A DNA stretch of 64,000 nt from JAAEPI01 sp965212145 (GTDB taxonomy: Bacteria > Bacteroidota > Bacteroidia > Cytophagales > Cyclobacteriaceae), in contig CBDBUY010000005.1 of assembly GCA_965212145.1 (NCBI GenBank), forward strand, positions 1-64,000. Reading direction: 5' to 3'. The notes under the pieces are model-generated. The model did not search any database and had not been told where the DNA came from. It saw only the letters and a program-made list of their open reading frames with translations. Within the stretch, counting starts at the first letter, position 1. Each line of letters starts with the position of its first letter. A program made the position numbers and the translations under genes. Positions 52,793 through 61,883 of the stretch are shown in pieces.

Positions 52793-53465
52793 GAGGTACT
52801 ATTATCTCTTATTGGACATGGCTGCTATTTCGGTTCCACTGATAGCGAGCTTTTATCCTAAAGCCCCGTTTATTAAAACTTTTCGAGGGATCATTCCGGC
52901 ATTGGTGATTCCTATGATCGTTTTCATTGCCTGGGATGTCTGGTTCACAGACATGGGAGTTTGGGGCTTCAATCCGCGATACCTGTCTGGGATTTACCTG
53001 TTCAACTTACCGATTGAAGAATGGCTATTTTTCATTTCCATTCCGTATGCGTGTCTTTTCACCTATTTCGCAATCAAGCATTTTTGGAAGGCGCCAGCTA
53101 GTCCGACCTATCTTCCTCGGATTCTTGCAATAGCGTCTTGGGTGGTGGCTTTTGTCTTCAAAGATCAATGGTACACATTCACGACTTTCCTGGGACTCGG
53201 CATGCTGTTTTATTACATCGCATGGCGTGAATACACTTTCTTGTTTCAGTTTTTTGTGAGCTACCTAATCATTCTGATTCCGTTTTTCTTGATCAATGGG
53301 GTCTTGACCGGAAGCTGGATTGATGATCAGGTAGTGTGGTACAACGATGCAGAAAACTGGGGCATTCGGATGGGCACCATTCCGATGGAGGATGCCTTTT
53401 ACGGAATGTTTCTACTGCTTTGGAATACCTTGATTTGGGAGAGAATCAGTGACCAACAAGGATGA
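52785..53465 (+). CDS. Lycopene beta-cyclase, CrtYcd / CarR type
   Basis: A 226-residue membrane protein with six or seven hydrophobic segments, made of two CrtYc/CrtYd-like halves. Repeated signatures are FNLPIEEWLFF (about residue 75) and IPMEDAFYGMF (about 200), containing the conserved Glu/Asp pairs. It closes both ends of lycopene to beta-carotene. The single fused gene is typical of Bacteroidota and fungi-like cyclases. It is the last gene of the operon and overlaps the end of the convergent CHAT gene by 20 bases. Confidence 0.92.
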   Translation: MNERYYYLLLDMAAISVPLIASFYPKAPFIKTFRGIIPALVIPMIVFIAWDVWFTDMGVWGFNPRYLSGIYLFNLPIEEWLFFISIPYACLFTYFAIKHFWKAPASPTYLPRILAIASWVVAFVFKDQWYTFTTFLGLGMLFYYIAWREYTFLFQFFVSYLIILIPFFLINGVLTGSWIDDQVVWYNDAENWGIRMGTIPMEDAFYGMFLLLWNTLIWERISDQQG

Positions 53466-56121
53466 AAGGAGCCCAATAGTAAGGGTTCGAATATTGGTCA
53501 GTTCTCAATAGTGAGAGCTTAGCCTGGCGTAAAGCCATGCTATATCCGGTGTAGTCGTTATGGAGATGATGGTCGTAGAATTTGATCATCAGATCCGAAG
53601 TAGATTTATCTGCCACCTGCCACAGCGAAACGATGAGGTTGTTTGCACCAGCATATTGAAAAGCCCGACTCAAACCCACAATTCCTTCGCCCTTTGCGAT
53701 TTTACCAAGACCTGTCTCGCATGCAGACAAGGTGACCAAATCTGCATTGATTTTTAGGTTATAAATTTCCCCAGCATACAAACTCCCGTCTTCCTCATCA
53801 GTAGGTGAGAGAAAAACCCGTGAGAGTTCCGGCTTAGATTCATTGACCTGTCCGTGTGTGGCAAAGTGCAAGTACTTATAGTCCATCAAGGCATCTGATT
53901 TCAGCAGGTGCTCACTGGCATCAGCATTCAAAACCATGTCAGCATCTCCATTGGCCAGGAAGAACAAACGGATTTCCTTCACTTCACTTTCGCTATCGGG
54001 CAGAGACGCCATCTGTACTTCATTTTTGTTAAATTGAATTGGAGCACATAGCAAAACCTTTTCCTCACCGTGGCTGTCAGATTGTTTTCTGTTGACCCAA
54101 AGCGTAGCAGAGTAATCGTACGCCACTGATACATGTTTGATTAAGAAATCTTGTTCCTTAAAAGTTGTTCCCTGACTGTCGGGGTGAATGAACGCTTCAA
54201 ATGGTAATGTCCCCAAAATACCGTCCGGCAATATGATGAGTTTCCTCGGCTGTCCGATTTTCTTAGGGATCAGCTGACTATGGAGCATCTTAGCTGACTC
54301 GATAATGGTTTCTTCTACTTGATATTTGATGGCATTTCGGAAGGCTGCAGCCTTGGTTTCAAGTGTTGAGTCCTTCTGGATGGTGTGAGTCTTTAGTCCT
54401 CTTTTATCAATCTCGAAAATGTAAATCTGAGATAAGCCAAGGAAATAGGAGAGTAGTTTAGTGCCATCTTCCATGGAGTTCATGATGTCTTCAACTGACG
54501 CGATCGACTGACTATACTTGAGTTCGTAGTACGCGGGGAAATTGGCTTCCAGATTCACGATAAAATCCTGATATGCGCTTTGGTAAGTGAATAAAAGATT
54601 CTTGAATTTCTCCTGATCTCGGCCGCTGGCCAGTTGCTGCTCAAAGAAAGCTATCTCCGCTTTCAGGCTGTCTTCCATGCTGATCAATTCCTGCGGAATA
54701 CCGGCAAAGCTTTTTGCCTTTGTTTCATTGATAGCTTCCAGTAAGACGGCTGATTTGCTGCGTTCACAAAACTGAAACGCCTTTTCCCGATAGAGTTTCT
54801 TTTGAAATGTTTGATCGCTAAGAATCAGAGAAAGCCTAATGCCGTTTTCGTAAACGCGCTTGGAGATTTCACCCAGTTTAATTTTGTCTCCTTCATTCTG
54901 TCGAATCTGACGAATTACCGAGATCAATTCATCGCATTTCGTGTAGGCGTCCACTGCTGAGGTCAGGTCAATCTTGTTCAAAGACTTTTGAAAATGCAGC
55001 GCTTCGAGTGCAATGGCTTTTCCCTCTAATGAGGATAGGAGATAATCTGCGTTGAAATAGTCTCGAACCTCTGGTAAGTCATAGACCGTTTCGAACTCCT
55101 GATTGAGGAGGTTTGCGTAGATGGCGTTCTGGAAATTCACGACTGCATCTTTGAATTCTCCTTGTGCCTTGGTCACCTCCCCTTTGAGGTAATATGTGTT
55201 GGCCACTTCTGGGTGCTTCGCCCCGAATAGCGATATATACATTTTCAGGGCTTGACTGAGGGTGATCATCGCTTCATCGTATGCCTCCATTTGAAATTGG
55301 ATGTGACCTATTGATAACAGGACAAACGCCTTGCGCTCGTGATTTCCCTGAATTTTGGAATTCAGGTTTTCCCGGACCACCTGCAGGAGTTCAAGGGCTT
55401 CCTCAAAATCGTCTTGACTGGCATAAGCAAATGCTAGATTGTTAATGACCAGTGCGGTTTTAGGGTGATCAGATCCCAGCGTTCGCTCGTAGATTTTTTT
55501 CGCCCGATTGTAATAAATGAGTGCTTGAAGCGGATTCCCGGTCTCCTGATGATAGCGCCCAAGGTTATTGAAAGAATCTCCGATTGGAAGATCCGTGGAG
55601 CTAAGAAATTTCTGACGTATCGAGAGCGAACGATCCATGTACTGCTGTGAAAGTTCGTAGTTCCCATTGTTCAAGAAAGCCACCCCCATATCATTGAAGC
55701 ATGTAGCCAATTCCAGCGTTTCCTCATGGCCCAGTAGTTTCTCGGCTTTTTGAAGATACTCAAGCGCCAAATCATTTCTTCCAAGGTTTAAATAAGCCCG
55801 ACCTTGTAGTGTGAGGGCTTCTCCTTTGACCAGGTTTTGTTCAGGAAAGTACCGATCCAGGTAATCGATCGTGTTAGCTGCAATTTGATGTCCCTGGCTT
55901 GGCTCGCCCATCAGGACTTTACATTCTGCCATTTTTAGGTTGCAGTGGACATACGCCACGGCCTCATCCTGTTGGATGTAATTTTCTGAGGCTTTTTTGA
56001 ATAGATAATAGGCGTTTTGATAATCAGCTTCAGCGAATGCTTTTTCAGCGTCGGTCGTAAGATCCTGACCGGCAACTGAGGCAACTAAGACAATGCAAAG
56101 GAGAGATAGAATTTTGCGCAT
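53446..56121 (-). CDS. Exported TPR-CHAT caspase-like protein
   Basis: An 891-residue protein with a signal peptide (MRKILSLLCIVLVASVAG). About residues 25-340 are tetratricopeptide repeats of the kinesin-light-chain type (YLNLGRNDLALEYLQKAEKLL, YHQETGNPLQALIYYNRAKK). A helical middle (about 340-580) leads to a CHAT domain (about 600-891), a caspase/separase-like protease fold. The catalytic His is in LHFATHGQV (about 756) and Cys in LSACETGLG (about 801); both are intact. A signal peptide puts this protease in the periplasm or at the surface. It overlaps the barrel-protein gene upstream by one base, so the two are an operon. Confidence 0.92.
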   Translation of the reverse strand: MRKILSLLCIVLVASVAGQDLTTDAEKAFAEADYQNAYYLFKKASENYIQQDEAVAYVHCNLKMAECKVLMGEPSQGHQIAANTIDYLDRYFPEQNLVKGEALTLQGRAYLNLGRNDLALEYLQKAEKLLGHEETLELATCFNDMGVAFLNNGNYELSQQYMDRSLSIRQKFLSSTDLPIGDSFNNLGRYHQETGNPLQALIYYNRAKKIYERTLGSDHPKTALVINNLAFAYASQDDFEEALELLQVVRENLNSKIQGNHERKAFVLLSIGHIQFQMEAYDEAMITLSQALKMYISLFGAKHPEVANTYYLKGEVTKAQGEFKDAVVNFQNAIYANLLNQEFETVYDLPEVRDYFNADYLLSSLEGKAIALEALHFQKSLNKIDLTSAVDAYTKCDELISVIRQIRQNEGDKIKLGEISKRVYENGIRLSLILSDQTFQKKLYREKAFQFCERSKSAVLLEAINETKAKSFAGIPQELISMEDSLKAEIAFFEQQLASGRDQEKFKNLLFTYQSAYQDFIVNLEANFPAYYELKYSQSIASVEDIMNSMEDGTKLLSYFLGLSQIYIFEIDKRGLKTHTIQKDSTLETKAAAFRNAIKYQVEETIIESAKMLHSQLIPKKIGQPRKLIILPDGILGTLPFEAFIHPDSQGTTFKEQDFLIKHVSVAYDYSATLWVNRKQSDSHGEEKVLLCAPIQFNKNEVQMASLPDSESEVKEIRLFFLANGDADMVLNADASEHLLKSDALMDYKYLHFATHGQVNESKPELSRVFLSPTDEEDGSLYAGEIYNLKINADLVTLSACETGLGKIAKGEGIVGLSRAFQYAGANNLIVSLWQVADKSTSDLMIKFYDHHLHNDYTGYSMALRQAKLSLLRTDQYSNPYYWAPFILVGH

Positions 56122-57104
56122 CAGAATTTATAAATATAACTGACGCTGTTCACACTGTGTCGGGTTAGTCCATCCGGATTGAACTCCCTGTCCATAAGCT
56201 TCAACCCAAAAATGTATTTGACGCTATTGTTCACATCAAAGTTGTAACCGAAACTACCCAATGCAGAAAGAGCCATGCCTGTGGTTCCGTCTCTGTCTTC
56301 ACGAACCCATTGGTCCCTAGGAACCGTGGTATCGGGAACTAATGAGTTGTCTTTAGTGATTCTCCAAATGGGTAGCAGTCCTACAGAGAAGTTATAGTTA
56401 GTGAATCTCCAATTTCGCTCTACCCGCAGCATTACATCAGTTCCACGCATAAGTTCAGGACCGGTATTGTACTTTCTTAGGTATTCTTGATCGGGGTAAT
56501 TTTCGAAATCACCCCAAACGAATTGGTTGTTGTTTCTAGTAAGTGGAATCTGAATTCCTGTGGCCAGCAACCATTTGTCATTGATCCAAGATAACCCTGC
56601 CACAACATCATATGAACCGAGGCTAGGCTGGTAATACATATGCAGAGGTCGGTCTTCCCCATTTGTTGTCAGATCATTTTGAATGGTTTCGTTGCTATCG
56701 CCCATTGGGATTTTACCGCCTAGCGTACCGCTCAGGGTGAACTTTTGGGTCGCCTTGAGAACTGTCGTATAACTCATGGAAATGTCCCCCATGCCGCCAG
56801 CCGAACCGAGATTTCCTTCAGCATATTGATATGGAAGCTTAATCTGTAAATAGTTTTTTGAGTTCAGGCCGATGGTAGCGTCCACTGTTGCTACATAAAT
56901 CATAGGGGTGAGTAGACTACTTCCACGATAAAGGTTCAGCTCCAGTGATCTAAGTTTCAGATCTATTCGTTTGCTATATGCCTGATCGGGCCGCATGGCT
57001 CCCATGGTACAAAAACCAGCATCACTACAACCTTGTCCTGAACCTATCAGACAAGAGAAACTGAAAACTACGACCATTAAAATCTTGCAATACGAACCAT
57101 GCAT
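56121..57104 (-). CDS. Outer-membrane barrel protein paired with CHAT
   Basis: A 327-residue exported protein: signal peptide to GSGQ, then a small Cys-containing segment CSDAGFCTMGAMRP, then alternating strands (IDLKLRSLELNLYRG, YLQIKLPYQYAEGNLG, FTLSGTLGGKIPMGDSNE, YNFSVGLLPIW) ending in the aromatic YIYKF expected for an outer-membrane barrel. It looks like a substrate-pore or FadL/MetA-pathway-like barrel, but I cannot name the family. First gene of the operon with the CHAT protease. Confidence 0.8.
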   Translation of the reverse strand: MHGSYCKILMVVVFSFSCLIGSGQGCSDAGFCTMGAMRPDQAYSKRIDLKLRSLELNLYRGSSLLTPMIYVATVDATIGLNSKNYLQIKLPYQYAEGNLGSAGGMGDISMSYTTVLKATQKFTLSGTLGGKIPMGDSNETIQNDLTTNGEDRPLHMYYQPSLGSYDVVAGLSWINDKWLLATGIQIPLTRNNNQFVWGDFENYPDQEYLRKYNTGPELMRGTDVMLRVERNWRFTNYNFSVGLLPIWRITKDNSLVPDTTVPRDQWVREDRDGTTGMALSALGSFGYNFDVNNSVKYIFGLKLMDREFNPDGLTRHSVNSVSYIYKF

Positions 57105-57207
57105 AGTACAATAATAGTTTTTTTAGAAAAATTTCTGTCCGCTTTTAAACCTTTTATAGTGGCCTTTGTCTTAGGACTGAATTTTGGGAATTAAACTTTA
57201 GAAAAAA

Positions 57208-58032
57208 ATGAAAAAATCAGGAATTATCACATTAGGACTTGCCAGTATGCTTATGATGTTTACGGCTTGTCAGCAAGACTCGGACGAAATAGGATCCGAT
57301 ATCGATGCATTGGAGTTGGAGTCTGATGCCGCACTGGAGACTACCTACGAAGAAGTAGATCAGGTAGTGGAAATTGGCTTTGAATCTTTGGAATCTGGAA
57401 TGCGCACAGAACAAGATGAGTTAGGTGAGTGCGTCAACATCACTCACGATGAGGAAAACAAAACAGTCACCATTGATTTTGGTGATGGTTGCGTGGGAAG
57501 GCATGGCAATACGTTCGCTGGAAAAATCGTGATCGAATATAATCAGCGACTGTATCAGCCTGGAGCTTTTCGTCAAATCACTTTTGTAAACTTCTTTTTC
57601 AATGAGATTGGCGTAGAAGGCACACGTAGACTCGAGAATACGACAGCCACAGATACCGAGAGACAATTTACTGTGACCCTAACAGGAGGTAAACTGGACT
57701 TTGGTGATGGAAACTTTGTGACGAGAGATGCCAGCTGGGTCAGAACATGGTATGTGGGAGAGGGTGAAGTGAAACTGAGCGGAAGTGCTTCGGGAATCAA
57801 TATCAATGGGTTTGATTACTCTACTACTGTGAGTCCAAATACTCCACTGTTGTTCTTGAGAGCTTGCCCATTCAGAGTACCCGTTTCGGGAATCAAGACC
57901 TTGGTTGTCGGTGATAGACAAGCAACCATCGATTACGGTGATGGTACTTGCGACAGAAAAATCACTGTGACTGTGAATGGTGAAACAAGAGAAATCACCT
58001 TACGTCCACGAAGGGGACAAGACGCAGCATAG
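57208..58032 (+). CDS. Lipoprotein of unknown function
   Basis: A 274-residue lipoprotein (lipobox FTAC, Cys21), then an acidic tether (DEIGSDIDALELESDAALE) and a beta-rich body with two regular motifs ending in FGDGC and YGDGTCDRKITV. Cysteines at both ends of the body may pair. Similar lipoproteins are common in Bacteroidota and unassigned. Its own terminator follows. Confidence 0.75.
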   Translation: MKKSGIITLGLASMLMMFTACQQDSDEIGSDIDALELESDAALETTYEEVDQVVEIGFESLESGMRTEQDELGECVNITHDEENKTVTIDFGDGCVGRHGNTFAGKIVIEYNQRLYQPGAFRQITFVNFFFNEIGVEGTRRLENTTATDTERQFTVTLTGGKLDFGDGNFVTRDASWVRTWYVGEGEVKLSGSASGININGFDYSTTVSPNTPLLFLRACPFRVPVSGIKTLVVGDRQATIDYGDGTCDRKITVTVNGETREITLRPRRGQDAA

Positions 58033-58062
58033 TTTAGGTTGGTTATAGATCAGGTAGTTTAG

Positions 58063-58090
58063 GGTCGTCTCGAAAGGGACGGCCTTTTTT
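58063..58090 (+). terminator. Terminator of the lipoprotein gene
   Basis: Stem GGTCGTC / GACGGCC with one G-T pair and an 8-base loop, followed by six T. Confidence 0.85.
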
Positions 58091-58124
58091 GTTCACCCGC
58101 TGGTCAAAATCCAACTTCACTGGC

Positions 58125-58132
58125 TAATTTAG
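58125..58132 (+). promoter_or_regulatory. Variant -7 box for the sterol-desaturase gene
   Basis: TAATTTAG followed by CC, one mismatch from TAnnTTTG. Places the transcription start near 58139 and a leader of about 57 bases before the ATG at 58196. Confidence 0.4.
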
Positions 58133-58195
58133 CCCTTGGGGCAGCTTTTTGACCGTAACTTGCAGGCTCAGTTATTCTTTAACAACATTTTCTTT

Positions 58196-59182
58196 ATGCT
58201 CGATTTTAATCCGGCGGAGGACATGAAGTATCTATATCCTGTCCTTCTTGGGTTCATGATTCTAGAGTTCATCTTCGCCAAAGAACATTACACCAAAAAA
58301 GATTCACTTGCAGGTTTCGGAATTGCCATTGGGGCTTCCATTGTTGCATCATTCACCAAGCTTTTCACAGTAGTAGTTGTCTTCCAATTGGTATTCGATT
58401 TCTTCGAACCCATGCGCGCAGAATACCTAGGCTATGCTTCCGTCGGCTGGGCTTGGTGGGCTTGGATCATCTGTGTTATCTGTGATGACTTTAATTTTTA
58501 TTGGCATCATCGATTTTCTCACACCATTCGCTTACTCTGGGCAGCACACGTCCCACATCACTCCTCGAATAATTACAATCTGGCAGTGAGTGTCAGAAAT
58601 GGATGGTTCGTAAGCCTCTACAAGCCAATTTTCTGGTTATGGTTGGCTGTGTTGGGTTTTGAGCCGGTGATGATCGGTTATGCCATGATTATCAATGGTG
58701 CCTATCAGTACTTCCTACATACGCAATTAGTGAAATCATTGGGTTTTTTCGGGAAGATTTTCAATAACCCGTACGTGCATCAGGTACATCATTCAAGCAA
58801 TCACGAATACCTGGACAAGAACCACGGTGGGATCTTAATGATCTGGGATCATATTTTCGGTACATTTCAGGACATCATTCCAGAAGTGAAGCCAAAGTAT
58901 GGCATATTGAAGGATCCGGGTACTTATAATCCAATTCGACTGAACACGCATGAATTTGAGGCGATCTTCAAGGATATCAAAAAGTCAAAAAATTTGAAGG
59001 AAGCATTCATGTATACATTTGGTGAGCCTGGCTGGAGTCCGGATGGATCGTCAAAAACGGCTAAGCAAATTCAAGCAGAGATGGCAAGAGAGTGGGTTAG
59101 TCAGACTTCCGAATTTCCAAAGGGGAAGTCTTTAAATGGAGATCACGTTGTGGGAATGGAATCTCAACATCATGCTCCTTGA
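58196..59182 (+). CDS. Sterol desaturase / fatty-acid hydroxylase family protein
   Basis: A 328-residue membrane di-iron oxygenase. Histidine motifs are HHRFSHTIRLLW, HVPHHSSNNYN and HQVHHSSNHEYLD, with several hydrophobic segments. Family members hydroxylate or desaturate sterols, ceramides, ether lipids or carotenoids. I cannot choose, but bacteria rarely make sterols, so a lipid hydroxylase is likely. The frame extends 20 codons upstream from a TTG; ATG at 58196 is preferred as it leaves room for the promoter. The last 86 bases overlap the MscS gene on the other strand. Confidence 0.88.
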   Translation: MLDFNPAEDMKYLYPVLLGFMILEFIFAKEHYTKKDSLAGFGIAIGASIVASFTKLFTVVVVFQLVFDFFEPMRAEYLGYASVGWAWWAWIICVICDDFNFYWHHRFSHTIRLLWAAHVPHHSSNNYNLAVSVRNGWFVSLYKPIFWLWLAVLGFEPVMIGYAMIINGAYQYFLHTQLVKSLGFFGKIFNNPYVHQVHHSSNHEYLDKNHGGILMIWDHIFGTFQDIIPEVKPKYGILKDPGTYNPIRLNTHEFEAIFKDIKKSKNLKEAFMYTFGEPGWSPDGSSKTAKQIQAEMAREWVSQTSEFPKGKSLNGDHVVGMESQHHAP

Positions 59183-59996
59183 ACTTCTCGAAAATCGCGA
59201 AGTAAAGATCGCTTTTGAAGGGTGCGGGACGATCGGTAAATTCTGAAGTCCAAACACACAATTTGAAATTGAGGGAACTGTCAGCAAATTCATCAAAGAA
59301 AACCGCTGGCTTGGGCTCCCTCAAGACATATTCATTTTCATCTGCAACCTCGAGCAGGAGTTTTCTGATTTTTTTAGGATCCTCGTTGTAGCTCACGCCT
59401 ATAGGAATCCTGAATCTGATGTTTCGATCGTTATGACTCCAATTGATCACCCGACCGGAGATAAATTCTGAGTTCGGAACAATGATCGAAACATTGTCAT
59501 TGGTCAAAATAGTTGTGGCGCGGATAGAAATGTTCATGACATTCCCGCTTACATCGTCCAGTTCTATTCTGTCTCCGACTTTTATGGGCTTTTCGAATAG
59601 GATAATAATCCCTGAAATGAAATTGTCCGTAATGGTCTGAAGACCAAATCCAATACCAACCCCCAATGCACCGAAGAGAACTGTCAGAGCGCTCAAATTA
59701 ATGCCGGCACTCTGAATGATGATCAGCGCACCTAAGATCATAAGGAAAAAGCGAATTAGGTTCCCAATTGAAACTCTAACTCCACGCTCCATTCCAACTC
59801 TGGCAAAGACTTTATTGACGAGAAGGTTCTTGAGCTTTTTGGAAACAAAGGACAAGATGACGAAAGCCAGCAGCATGTACAGGATTGTACCTGTGCTTAT
59901 CTCGGTCTCACCTAGTTTAAAAAGTGGTTCTCCGACCCATTTCCAACCTGACTCAAAGAATCCTTTTATCGAATCCCAAATTTTCTGAAAGTCCAT
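59097..59996 (-). CDS. MscS-family mechanosensitive channel
   Basis: A 299-residue channel. N-terminal hydrophobic helices (about 30-50, 70-90, 95-125) lead to the pore-lining Gly/Ala-rich helix LFGALGVGIGFGLQTITDNFISG, then the MscS beta domain (VGDRIELDDVSGNVMNISIRATTI, VPNSEF) and the alpha/beta domain ending in IPFPQRDLHLK. Releases solutes on osmotic downshift. Confidence 0.93.
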   Translation of the reverse strand: MDFQKIWDSIKGFFESGWKWVGEPLFKLGETEISTGTILYMLLAFVILSFVSKKLKNLLVNKVFARVGMERGVRVSIGNLIRFFLMILGALIIIQSAGINLSALTVLFGALGVGIGFGLQTITDNFISGIIILFEKPIKVGDRIELDDVSGNVMNISIRATTILTNDNVSIIVPNSEFISGRVINWSHNDRNIRFRIPIGVSYNEDPKKIRKLLLEVADENEYVLREPKPAVFFDEFADSSLNFKLCVWTSEFTDRPAPFKSDLYFAIFEKFKEHDVEIPFPQRDLHLKTSPLEIRKSD

Positions 59997-60032
59997 TGGG
60001 TGAATATAGTCACTGAATGGGAGATGATCATT

Positions 60033-60785
60033 TTAGCGATCCAGCCACGTCTTAAAATCTTGGACTCGCTCCCTTGCTACGATCATTTCTTCAGAATCAA
60101 ATCCGTCGACTTTTATTTTCAATCGGCTGTTGGAGAAAGTGATGATGTCTGAAATGGCGTCCAAATTGATGATGAATTTTCTGCTAATTCTGAAAAACTG
60201 TTCCGGGTCAAGCATGTCCTCAATCTGATCCATTGTGTAATCCAGTAGGAAAGTCTTTTTTGATTTTACAAAATTCCAGGTGGCCTTATCATGGCTATAG
60301 ATGACCAGTGAGTCGGACGCCAGGACTGATTTCAGGTGGTCACCTACCTTCACCACAAAACGCTCTTTGTACTTTTTGGATTGCTGGTGGAGTAGAGCCA
60401 TGAGGGCGTTGGGATCGGGTAGCGCGGGAGCCTGACGGCTGTTGAATTTTTCCAAAGCATTTTTCAGTTCTTCTGGAACAATGGGCTTGAGCAAATAGTC
60501 GATGGCATTGACTTTAAAGGCATCAATGGCGTATTGATCGTAAGCGGTCGTGAAAATGATGGGGAAATTCAATGGCACCTGATCCAGGATGTCAAAGCTC
60601 TTTCCGTCAGCTAATTGAATGTCAAAGAATGCCAAATCCGGAGCTGGGTTTTTGTTTAGCCAGTCGACGGATGCTCGGACAGAATCCAGTCGATCAAGCA
60701 CTTGAATGCCAGGATCTATTTCTAGCAGAAGTCGGTTAAGTCGATCAGCGGCAATCCCTTCGTCCTCAATAATCAGCACCTTCAT
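60033..60785 (-). CDS. LytTR response regulator
   Basis: A 250-residue regulator: receiver domain about 1-120 (LIIEDEGIAADRL acidic pocket, FFDIQLADG phospho-Asp, FTTAYDQYA and YLLKPI) and a C-terminal LytTR DNA-binding domain about 145-250 (LDYTMDQIEDMLDPEQFFRISRKFIINLDAI). It is coupled to its kinase by a four-base overlap. Targets are unknown. Confidence 0.95.
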   Translation of the reverse strand: MKVLIIEDEGIAADRLNRLLLEIDPGIQVLDRLDSVRASVDWLNKNPAPDLAFFDIQLADGKSFDILDQVPLNFPIIFTTAYDQYAIDAFKVNAIDYLLKPIVPEELKNALEKFNSRQAPALPDPNALMALLHQQSKKYKERFVVKVGDHLKSVLASDSLVIYSHDKATWNFVKSKKTFLLDYTMDQIEDMLDPEQFFRISRKFIINLDAISDIITFSNSRLKIKVDGFDSEEMIVARERVQDFKTWLDR

Positions 60786-61828
60786 TTCTTCATTTTTAAG
60801 ACCGGAAGTATGACCCTAAAGGTGGATTCATCGTTTTCAATGACAACCTTTTCATCTGAAAGTATTTCATAGCGCATGATGATGTTTTTCAGTCCCAAAC
60901 CTTTGGAATCCACCGATTCTTCTGGCAAGTGATTGATGTTGTTCTCCACAACAATTTGATCGCCATCTTTGGTTACTTTAATGGAGAGTTTTCGATCCTT
61001 AGAAATCTCGTTGTGCTTGATGCAGTTTTCAATGAGCATCTGCAAGGCTACTGGTGGAATTACTTCATGATCTGAAAGGTGATCGAATCCTTCAATTTCA
61101 ACCGAGAAATTCTCACCAAATCGAATTCTGTTCAGATAAACAAACGATTCTAAAAACTTAAGCTCCTCCTGGACTGGCACGACCTCTTCTTTTTGTGTAT
61201 CCAGCACATATCGATAGACGTCCGACAGCTTTTGAATGAATTCCACAGCTTTTCTCTGATCATCATATACCAAGGACGAAAGCGCGTTGAGGCTGTTGAA
61301 TAGGAAATGCGGATTCACCTGATTTCGAAGCGACTCAAACTTGGATTTCATGCTCTCCGTTTTCAAGCGCTCTACTTTCGTGGCTGCATCCTTCCATTCT
61401 GTCAGGAAACCACTCCCATGTCCCCAAAGTGACATGATCAGTGTGATTCCGAAAGGAATAGCATAGACAGTCCAGCCCTGATAATTCAGCACATCGATAA
61501 ACCGAACATTGAAATAAAACTCGGTCTGGAAGTAAAGGATGATGGTCGCTGCAATGAATGTAAAAACGAACATCACAATGACACCCACTATTGTTCTCTT
61601 GACGGGTGCTTCCAACCAGGAATATCGCTCATCTATCTTGCAGATCAAATAGGTGTTTCCATTAGCCAAAACCGTCCAATATAAAAATGAGATGATTACC
61701 GTTTCCATCACCTCCGGAATATCCCAAACCATGAGTTGGCGAAATTCGAAGAGGAGGCCCAGCAATAGTGCCCCTACAAAAGGGATGGTGAACCAATCAT
61801 TAATTATCTTTTTCGTTTTGGCTGTCAT
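60782..61828 (-). CDS. LytS-family sensor histidine kinase
   Basis: A 348-residue kinase with four hydrophobic segments (about 15-150) as sensor, a short coiled coil (TKVERLKTESMKSKFESLRNQ) and a His_kinase/HATPase core. The phospho-acceptor His is in QVNPHFLFNSLN, the N box in LQMLIENCIKHN, and GLGLKNI is the G box. Pairs with the LytTR regulator. Confidence 0.94.
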   Translation of the reverse strand: MTAKTKKIINDWFTIPFVGALLLGLLFEFRQLMVWDIPEVMETVIISFLYWTVLANGNTYLICKIDERYSWLEAPVKRTIVGVIVMFVFTFIAATIILYFQTEFYFNVRFIDVLNYQGWTVYAIPFGITLIMSLWGHGSGFLTEWKDAATKVERLKTESMKSKFESLRNQVNPHFLFNSLNALSSLVYDDQRKAVEFIQKLSDVYRYVLDTQKEEVVPVQEELKFLESFVYLNRIRFGENFSVEIEGFDHLSDHEVIPPVALQMLIENCIKHNEISKDRKLSIKVTKDGDQIVVENNINHLPEESVDSKGLGLKNIIMRYEILSDEKVVIENDESTFRVILPVLKMKK

Positions 61829-61845
61829 GATCTGCGCAAATTAAT

Positions 61846-61870
61846 GGGATCGGATGGAACATCCGATCCC
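61846..61870 (-). terminator. Hairpin after the small exported protein gene
   Basis: Perfect 11-bp stem GGGATCGGATG / CATCCGATCCC with a 3-base loop just past the stop. There is no strong T run, so it may be a 3' stabiliser or a weak terminator separating it from the kinase gene. Confidence 0.55.
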
Positions 61871-61883
61871 GATAAGTTTTCTA

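Noticed and set aside
53446..56121. CHAT protein as a CRISPR-associated or gasdermin-type defence effector
   Set aside because: It has a signal peptide and TPRs, and no gasdermin, CRISPR or other defence gene is nearby.
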